Shown: piece by piece, positions 7,909 to 14,462 of the stretch | Numbering within the stretch: position 1 is the stretch's first letter | How the letters are laid out: each line of letters begins with the position of its first letter | NCBI GenBank assembly: GCA_018398765.1 | Contig: JAHBMJ010005852.1 | Span: forward strand, 49,120 to 63,581 | Direction of reading: 5' to 3' | Source: Chromera velia | Taxonomy: Eukaryota > Sar > Chromeraceae | DNA: 14,462 nucleotides | Notes under the pieces: generated by a model | The model's input: the letters and a program-made list of their open reading frames with translations, nothing else | What the model was told of the DNA's origin: nothing | Databases searched by the model: none | Translations under genes and position numbers: made by a program

Positions 7909-8109
7909 TCCACCGTCAGGGTATGAACGAGCCCGTTATAGTGTGTGTCTCCCTTTATCGCCCGGCTTTTATCCACCGTTAGAGTGTGAACCTCCCTTAA
8001 TCCATGTGGAAAGCCCCGGGCCCTCAGATTATGAACCCGTTATAAACCCCCCTCAATTCTGAATCATGCGTACGTGGTGAGCCGGCTAGAATGTGGGTCT
8101 CTCTTTATC
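7909..8109. repeat. diverged direct repeats
   Basis: TCCACCGTCAGGGTATGAAC (7909-7928) recurs as TCCACCGTTAGAGTGTGAAC (7972-7991). A GCCCGTTATAGTGTGTGTCT segment at 7931 is echoed at 8081-8109. On the minus strand the first pair gives a repeated VHTLTVD peptide in a short open frame, which could be repeat-derived or a remnant of coding sequence. Confidence 0.6.
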
Positions 8110-8895
8110 TACCTATTTCCATCCCCGCCCATTGGCAGTCGTGCACCTCTATGCGAAAAACAGAGCCCGACCACTCCTTAGTGATGAGACTAATACACTC
8201 TGAAGGGGGTTACCGTATGGGCAGTGGCTAGGGGCTGCGAGGGGCTGTTACTCTTTAAGTTGTGACCGTTCTAATAGTACTGATACCCTTCTGATGACAG
8301 GCTGACGGTCTGATGAAAGATGTGACTTTGGGGGCAGTTTTGATGCGTCGATGGGGTTGAAAGCACAGCGGAGCGCAGAAACAGTAGCGGGCAGTGAGGG
8401 GGCGTGAACCAAAAGACTGGCAGCAGTCTCTGAGCAACATACCGAGAGAGACTGTCAGACAGTGATGGAAGTCACCATCCTACAACATCTGGGAAAGGAT
8501 TCACTGCATCTGTGTGGTGATGATCATGTACTCTCTTATCTCGCCATCATCCTCAATCTTCAAACGCTCGAAATAGAGAGCCTTTTTTCAGTGTCATAGC
8601 GGTTCGCCCCCGTATTACCACCTGACAGGGGACCGACGGTAGAGGTTGGTTAGCCTGATTGGAGCGGGCGGCCCTAGAGGTGGTACAATTAAGGACTATG
8701 AAAGCGCAGACGGCGGCGTCTAAGGCAGATGTGAGGGATACAGTGAGACTCAGTAGATGGGTTCAACTTGGCCTAGCTGCCAATGGGCGCCAATGGGTCA
8801 TGGCAATGGGTGTGGTTGGAGGAGAGTCAACATGGAGGTCGTGAGGGGAGCATATGTGTTGATTCCAGAGCAGGAAGCAAACAGTCTCAAGTGCG
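8110..8895. other. intergenic, nothing recognised
   Basis: Only short ORFs (up to 67 codons) overlap each other here. No RNA gene or shared repeat was found. Confidence 0.5.
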
Positions 8896-9064
8896 TTTCT
8901 GAGGTGCGAGCTCTAGAACTGACCCACCCTTTCTTCTGCCCTAGAACTGGGCTTCTCTAGTCACGCATTTCTGAGGTGCGAGCTATAGAACTGAGCTACT
9001 CTTTCTTCTACCCTAGAGTTGGGCTTCCCGATCATGCATTTCTGAGGCGCGAGCTCTAGAACTA
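8896..9064. repeat. tandem repeat, ~72-bp unit, about 2.4 copies
   Basis: Units start at 8896, 8968 and 9039, each with TTTCTGAGGTGCGAGCT (GGCGC in the third) followed by CTAGAACTGA/AAG. They are separated by TTTCTTCTGCCCTAGAACTGG-like sequence. The third unit stops where the minisatellite begins. Confidence 0.85.
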
Positions 9065-9075
9065 AGCCGCGCAGC

Positions 9076-11480
9076 TTGTGGATGGAGATGGTTGGAGAGG
9101 GAGATGGAGTCGGCATGCGGATGAAAAAGAAGATGGGGTCGGTGTGTCAATGGAGAGGGAAGTGGAGGTGGCGTACAGATAAAGAAGGAGATGGAGTGAT
9201 CGACTGTCGGTGTGTGGATCCAGAGGGAGGTGGAGTCAGCGTGTGGCCGGATCATGGAGAAGGAGATACTAGAGGAGATGAAGTTGGTGTACAAGTGGAG
9301 AAAGAGATGGAGTTGGACGAGATAAACTCGGCGTATAGATGGAAAGAGACATGGAGTCGGCGTGTGAATAGAAAAGAAGGTTACGTTAGTATGTGTATGA
9401 AGAGCAATTTAGTTAGAGATGGAGTCGGGGTGTGAATGGACCCCAATTTGAAAAGCATGATGAAGCTGGTGTATGGATGAAGAGGGTGACAGACGGTGAT
9501 AGGGTTTGGTGTATGGTTGGAGAGGGTGTATGATGGAGTTTGGTATGTGGATGGAGAGGGTTATAGAATTGTCATGGTGTGTGGATGGAGGGAGTAATGA
9601 AGCTGGTGTGTGGATGGAGAGGGTGATGGAGTTGGTGTGAGCCTCAGGATAGAGAGGGTATTAGAGTTGGTGTGTGGATAGAGAGGGTGATGGGGTAGGT
9701 GTATGGTTAGAGAGGGTGATGGAGTTCAACTTGGTGTGTGGATGGAGAGGATGTTACTGATGAAGTTGGTGTGCGGATAGAGTACTAAGTGATGGAGTTG
9801 GTGTGAGGATGGAGGGGGTGATGGGGTAGGTATGAGGATGGAGGGGGTAATGGAGTTGGTATATGGATGGAGAGGATGTCACTGATAGAGTTGGTATGCA
9901 GATGGAGTGGGTGATGGAGTTGGAGTATGGATGGAGAGGGTGATGGGGTAGATGTGTGGTTAGAGAGGGTGATGGTCCACTGATGGAGTTGGTGTGTGGA
10001 TGGAGAGGATATCACTGATGGAGTTGATATGCGGATGGAGTGGGTGATGGAGTTGGTGTGAGGATGGAAAGGATGATCAGGTACTAGGTGTGTGGTTGGA
10101 GAGGGTAATAGAGTTAGTGTGTGGATGGAGAGGATGTCACTGATGGACTCGGCCTTCGGAGTTGGTGTGCGGATGGAGTGGATGATGGAGTTGGTATGTG
10201 GATGGAGAGGGTGATGGGGTAAATGTATGGTTGGAGAGGGTGATGGAGTTAGTATGTGGATGGAGAGGATGTCACTGATGGAGTTAGTGTGAGGATGGAG
10301 GGGGTGATGGAGTTACTAGTATGTGGATGGAGAGGGTGATGGAGTTGGTATATGGATGCAGAGGGCGACAGATGGTGATAGAGTTAGTGTGAAGATGGAG
10401 AGGGCAACAGGCGGTGATAGAGTTTAACTTAGTATGTGGATGGAGGGGGTGATGGAGTTGGTGTGTGGATGGAGAGGGCGATAGACGGTAATAAGGTTGG
10501 TGTGCAGATGGAGAGGGTGACAGACGGTGATAGAGTTCAACTTGGTGTGTGGTTGGAGAGGGCGACAGACGGTGACAGTCTGATAGAGTTGATGTGTAGA
10601 TGGAGACGGTGATGGAATTGGTGTGTGGATGGTCCAGAAGAGGGTAATGGAGTTAAGCTTTATGTGTGGATGGAGGCCGGGGGTGCTATATACTGATAGA
10701 GTCGATGTATAGATGGAGAGGGTGATGGAGTTGGTGTGTGGATGGAGAGGGTGATAGAGTTGGTGTGTGGATGGTCCATAGATGGTGACCGTCCAAAAGA
10801 GGGTGATGGAGTTAAGCTTTATGTATGGATGGAGAGGGTATCGCTGATAGAGTTGATGTGTGAATAGAGAGGATGGTGATGCTTGGTCTATAGAATTGTG
10901 TGGATAGAGAGGGTGATGGAGTTGGTATGTGGATAAAGAGCCTCAGAGTGATGGAGCTGGTATCGCAGTGGGGATGGAGAGGGTGATGGAGTTGGTGTGT
11001 GGATGGAGCTAGGGATGGAAAGGATGTCATTGATAGTCCCAGGAGTTTGTATGTGGATGGACAGTCTGATTAAGTGGGTATGTGGATCGAGAGAGCATAG
11101 AGTTTGCTGTGTGGATGGGGAGGATGATGGAGTTTGATGTGTAAATGTCTGGAGAAAGTGATGGAAATTGTTTTTGGATAGTGGAAGTGATGGAGTTGGT
11201 GTGTGAATAGAGAGAGTGATGGACTTAGCATGTGGATGGAGAGGATGTCACTGATGGAGTCGGTGTGTGGATGGAGAGGGCGATGAAGTTCAAACTTAAT
11301 TGGTGTGTGGATGGAGATTCTGAAGGTGATTGAGTTGGGGTGTGGATAGAGAGAGTGATGAAGTCGGTGTGAAGATGAAAAAGGAGATGGAAGCTCATCA
11401 TAGAGTCGCAGCATGTGAATTGACCCCAAATCCAAAGAGTGATGGAGACTTAGTGTGTGTGTGTGTGGGTAAAAAGAATG
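9076..11480 (+). repeat. minisatellite, ~30-bp unit, with higher-order structure
   Basis: About 2.4 kb is built from diverged units containing GATGGAGTTGGTGTG and GGATGGAGAGGG. The plus strand is G- and purine-rich. In the centre, a variant unit carrying GATGT(C/T)ACTGAT recurs at 9750, 9875, 10008 (GATATCAC), 10133 and 10268, with spacing of 125, 133, 125 and 135 bp, which shows a higher-order repeat. From 10367 to 10560 another variant, GACAGACGGTGATAG-like, dominates. Short ORFs on both strands here are repeat products. Confidence 0.9.
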
Positions 11481-11489
11481 ATGAAATTC

Positions 11490-12096
11490 AATCTGGTGCA
11501 TATATATATGGATAATAAGGAGAATTGGGTCGGCATGTGTATAAAGGGAGAGATATATAATGGAGATTCTAAGAAATTGATCGTTTCTTCAAACAGCTGA
11601 GATCTTATATTGTCTGTGGCACTACACGAATATGTTGGTAGGAGCACATGGTCAATCTACCATAATCTAGTACAATCCAATAGACTGCTATCTGATTCAA
11701 TTGGGATTCATCGAATACATGCTAATTAACCGACATACAAAAAATGCATGCATACAAAAAACTTTGGACACTGAAGCTTCGCATACACGCCGAGCTAAAC
11801 ATTAATAGCTCAAAATCAGCATGCCAATTAATCGCAGTATTACGTCGATCCTTGCAAGCCGATGGATAGACTGTAGGCATGATTAGAGAACATACGTAGT
11901 GTCCCGCGCGCGACGCCCCTCCATATTCATACCGCTGTCTTTTGTCTATCGCTGATGGTTCTCAGGTGCACTTGCGGATGCAAATGACAACAAAAGGTTG
12001 TAACGTTGGAAATCAGTCATATGTAGATTATTTTAGGACAAAACAAAGAAAAGACAAACGCGCCTTCCAAAGAGAACGAAGGCCATCATCACCAGT
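11490..12096. other. intergenic between minisatellite and retroelement
   Basis: AT-rich, with a short TATATATA stretch at 11502-11509. It should include the 3' untranslated part of the minus-strand retroelement, but no poly-A tail, terminal repeat or target duplication is visible. Confidence 0.45.
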
Positions 12097-13239
12097 CTAA
12101 CGGACTGTAGACATGAACAAATCAAGTAAAAACGAAACAGGCCATCTCAGAATATACAACTCCAAAAACAGAAAAGTGAGTTCGTCAACCAAGACAACCA
12201 CAGGTACATTACAAGAAAGAAGGGTCCGGATAAGATGAGAGGATATTAGGCCCTTCTTGGCTGAAACAGAAGGAACACAGGAGAAAGCATGCATTAAACA
12301 CACTCTACAAAGTGAAGGTAGGTTAGGAAAAGACGACCATCCTCCAGAAATAGGCAACAAAGAAAAAGCAACCAAATCACGAAAGAAATTAAAAAGAACA
12401 TCCCGGTTAGGATTAACAGCAGCAAAAAGCAAAATCGAAGGAGATTCCGGTAAAAAGAAAAGATGTAGACCAAGCACCATAGATTCCTTCTGACGTTCTA
12501 AAACGCACGCAAGACTGTAGAAGTCTTCCTCAAGTAACTTTTCTATTATGGGGTCATTCGGCACGTTACTCATACCACAGTCAGACCTAAAAACAATCGT
12601 TCTATCGTCCATATATCTCCCTGTCATCCATTTCTCCCCCCCCCATGAAGGCTTCGATCTCATCAATGTAACAGAGTATTCTTTCCATACAGCAAAAAAT
12701 CGGGCCCCACCAGGAGAGCAAGGACTCCCTTGAGGAAACCCTTCATGCTGTCTGACCATCTTCCCTCGAACTCGAATTACATTCGAAACAAAATCAAGAT
12801 TAATTATACAAGTCACCATATTAAGAGGGCAAGAAAGTGCATTCGCATAATTGCAGTGGGAGGATAAAAAAGCAACAGGTTTTAAGTAACGTCTCCGAAA
12901 ATACCACTTCTCACCCTCTCCCGGACCCGCCTCCTTAATACAAAAAGACTTATAAGTGGGCAATACAACAAAACGATATCTAGAGGAAGAATAAATGAAA
13001 TGAACAAAGTCATTCAAACAAGAAAGGAAATCGGCTCTAGGTAGAGAAGGAAAAAATGCTTTTATGTCGTCCACTAGCAGACCAAGTCCACCCTGAGGCC
13101 AATACAAATTAGAAGAAAGATAAGAGCCATGATCTGCAAGTCTCCCAAACCCTGCATTAAAGATCCCAACCTTATCCTGAAAAGTAAAGACAGAGTCAAA
13201 GTCACAATGCGGTGAAAAGTAAGAAAGACAGCCATTCAA
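12097..13239 (-). CDS. reverse transcriptase core ORF of a retroelement
   Basis: RTs copy RNA into DNA for element transposition. The 380-residue frame holds the palm motifs in order. Motif A is LLVDDIKAFFPSL (catalytic Asp at about residue 58). Motif B is GFPQGSPCSP (residues 167-176). Motif C is GRYMDDRTIVF, with the Asp pair at 211-212. The catalytic aspartates are all present. A thumb-like region follows (LERQKESMVLGLHLFF). The frame opens with TTG at 13239, which is not a true start: the same frame continues upstream to a TAA at 13287-13285. RYxDD in motif C is typical of Penelope-like and telomerase-like RTs rather than the FADD of many LINEs, but I cannot place the clade. No RNase H, GIY-YIG or apurinic endonuclease domain is seen downstream before the stop. 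Confidence 0.8.
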   Translation of the reverse strand: MNGCLSYFSPHCDFDSVFTFQDKVGIFNAGFGRLADHGSYLSSNLYWPQGGLGLLVDDIKAFFPSLPRADFLSCLNDFVHFIYSSSRYRFVVLPTYKSFCIKEAGPGEGEKWYFRRRYLKPVAFLSSHCNYANALSCPLNMVTCIINLDFVSNVIRVRGKMVRQHEGFPQGSPCSPGGARFFAVWKEYSVTLMRSKPSWGGEKWMTGRYMDDRTIVFRSDCGMSNVPNDPIIEKLLEEDFYSLACVLERQKESMVLGLHLFFLPESPSILLFAAVNPNRDVLFNFFRDLVAFSLLPISGGWSSFPNLPSLCRVCLMHAFSCVPSVSAKKGLISSHLIRTLLSCNVPVVVLVDELTFLFLELYILRWPVSFLLDLFMSTVR

Positions 13240-14230
13240 AGCCTTGCAAAGGAAAAAAAAAATCTCACGTCTGGCGTGTCTCTTTTAAGATACCAATGGC
13301 CTGTACTTCAAAGAGGACCAAGACTCAGGGAGATCCCCCTCAACTCCCCAAGACTTACGTTTCGCCCAAAGGATCCCAATCCCAAAGTGGTGTTTCTTCC
13401 TATCAAATTTTTTGAACTGATTCAAAAAAGACACCCATGCATCCTTTTCATTCGAAAAACCATTCTCCAAAAGGTCCAGAAAAGTAAAAAACTCACCCTC
13501 TCCAATTCTTCCATAAGAAGAATCAAAAAGAAAAGCTCTCGCCACTGCCTCAATGTATTTCCCTTTACATAAAAAAGCCAGATCTCCTCTGGCCTTGTCA
13601 ACTAGCACAACCGCTAGAGCAGTCAATAACCTTCTTATTGCTACAGACTTCCTTGGGACGGCCGGCCCCTTTCTCATTTGCCTGAGCACACAAAAGTGTT
13701 AAAACCCACCGCTCCCAAAGGTCGGCAACCATTGCAGGAGACAAGACCCCTTTCATCGACCTACCTCTTATATTCTCCCTCCCCCTCCCCCTTCCTATTA
13801 TCCTTCCTAGACTAACCCCCTCCCGAGTGCCACTATCAGAAGCGAGAACAGAATGGAGGAAAGACTCAATACCCTTCGAAACAACATTCCATGCACCAGT
13901 GTTAAGCCATAATTTAGCCTTGGAAGAAAAGTGAGGGGGAAGAGAGAAGAAAGATCTAAAAGAGGAAGACGCAGACAGTAGACAACACACATGATCATTA
14001 AGCAAAGGAAGATCAAATAATTCCGCAATTTCTATATAACGACACGACGATCCACAAGAAGAACCTTCACCCCCTCCTCTTTCCCCACAAATCCCATATG
14101 TATTGTCCAAAGTTTGATGAAGATCAGTCAGCTTTATGGGGAGAAGGCGAAGCCTCACGTTCGACAACGGAGACACAGTTTTCCTTATCTCCTCAAACAA
14201 CTGACTGTACTGACAATTGAAACTTTTGTA
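12097..14230 (-). pseudogene. degenerate RT retroelement, one nonsense and one frameshift
   Basis: Three open segments form one element. Segment 1 (14230-13598) has no ATG at its head and encodes a basic, Ser/Gly-rich region (GRIIGRGRGRENIRGRS). Segment 2 (13689-13288) is offset by one base; the frames must switch between 13689 and 13598, perhaps near the AAAGGGG run at 13667-13673. Segment 2 ends in KYRPLVS, resembling the RT finger motif K-x-RPLVS. After a single TAA (13287-13285) the same frame continues (KRHARRE...) into the RT core ORF at 13239. Two lesions and the lack of a start codon suggest a dead copy. Sequencing error, recoding or an intron could explain one lesion but is less likely for both. 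Confidence 0.7.
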
Positions 14231-14462
14231 CTAGAAAGTGACTTTTAATTTTCTATATATCACACTAAATTTTATATAAAAAACTAAGTCTTTAAAGCAC
14301 TTAGAATGATTTTATTTATTGTTTCTTACCTGCATGAAAGTATGAACAACTTTTAAAGATAAGGTTTAATGGGTTTGTGGTGTGTATGTTGGAAATTGTT
14401 GGACGTGAGTGAGGTGAAAGAGTTATAGTATGTTGATATGTCGGAGAGTGATTGCAAACTCT
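14231..14462. other. AT-rich flank upstream of the retroelement
   Basis: This sequence is closed by a TAG at 14233-14231 in the element frame, then is AT-rich and ends in GT-rich sequence. I see no promoter or terminal repeat. The 5' end of the element may lie here or outside the window. Confidence 0.4.

Noticed and set aside
8288-8440. C/D-box snoRNA (two TGATGA motifs and CTGA)
   Set aside because: No D box at a suitable distance, no terminal stem, and such motifs are common by chance.
9076-11480. CRISPR-like array
   Set aside because: The repeats are contiguous and diverged with no unique spacers, and the context is eukaryotic. It is a minisatellite.
9013-11501. Several ORFs on both strands rich in HPH/SIT/HTN or DGVG patterns
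   Set aside because: They are translations of the minisatellite in different frames, with no independent coding signal.
13285-13287. Genetic code with TAA reassigned to an amino acid
   Set aside because: One stop in a decayed retroelement is no evidence, and a frameshift in the same element points to ordinary decay.

Overview
The window looks like nuclear DNA of a eukaryote, probably a protist or alga. It has a minus-strand gene broken by canonical GT-AG introns, long CA/TC microsatellites, a 2.4-kb minisatellite, MITE-like modules with terminal inverted repeats, and a decayed retroelement reverse transcriptase (RT). I see no operons, Shine-Dalgarno-driven gene clusters or other bacterial gene organisation. 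I cannot name the species. One N next to a poly-C run (2967) shows this is draft assembly, so single-base frameshifts should be read with care.

Layout. (1) 80-2530, minus strand: a spliced gene of unknown function. Its 5' end (ATG at 2530) lies inside the window and its 3' end lies beyond base 1. Six exons can be assembled, and the reading phase agrees at every junction where both splice sites can be placed. Most donors begin GTATG. (2) 2543-4150: non-coding. It holds a diverged 85-bp direct repeat with a strong two-tier hairpin, and several short repeats. (3) 4157-7817: a nest of inverted arms. Two ~490-bp TIR modules (4584-5068 and 6184-6684) lie in direct orientation, but their flanks are inverted relative to each other. 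Between them sit microsatellites and a 46-bp spacerless palindrome. The outermost arms are a 47-bp inverted pair. (4) 7820-8895: non-coding sequence with weak repeats. (5) 8896-9064: a ~72-bp tandem repeat. (6) 9076-11480: a G- and purine-rich minisatellite of ~30-bp units, with a higher-order period near 130 bp in its centre. (7) 12097-14230, minus strand: an RT-bearing retroelement ORF with intact palm motifs, broken by one in-frame TAA and one frameshift.

Only regions 1 and 7 carry convincing protein-coding signal. The rest is repeat-rich intergenic DNA. Nothing suggests that the gene, the modules and the retroelement work together. The most unusual point is the mismatch in orientation between the TIR module bodies and their flanks.
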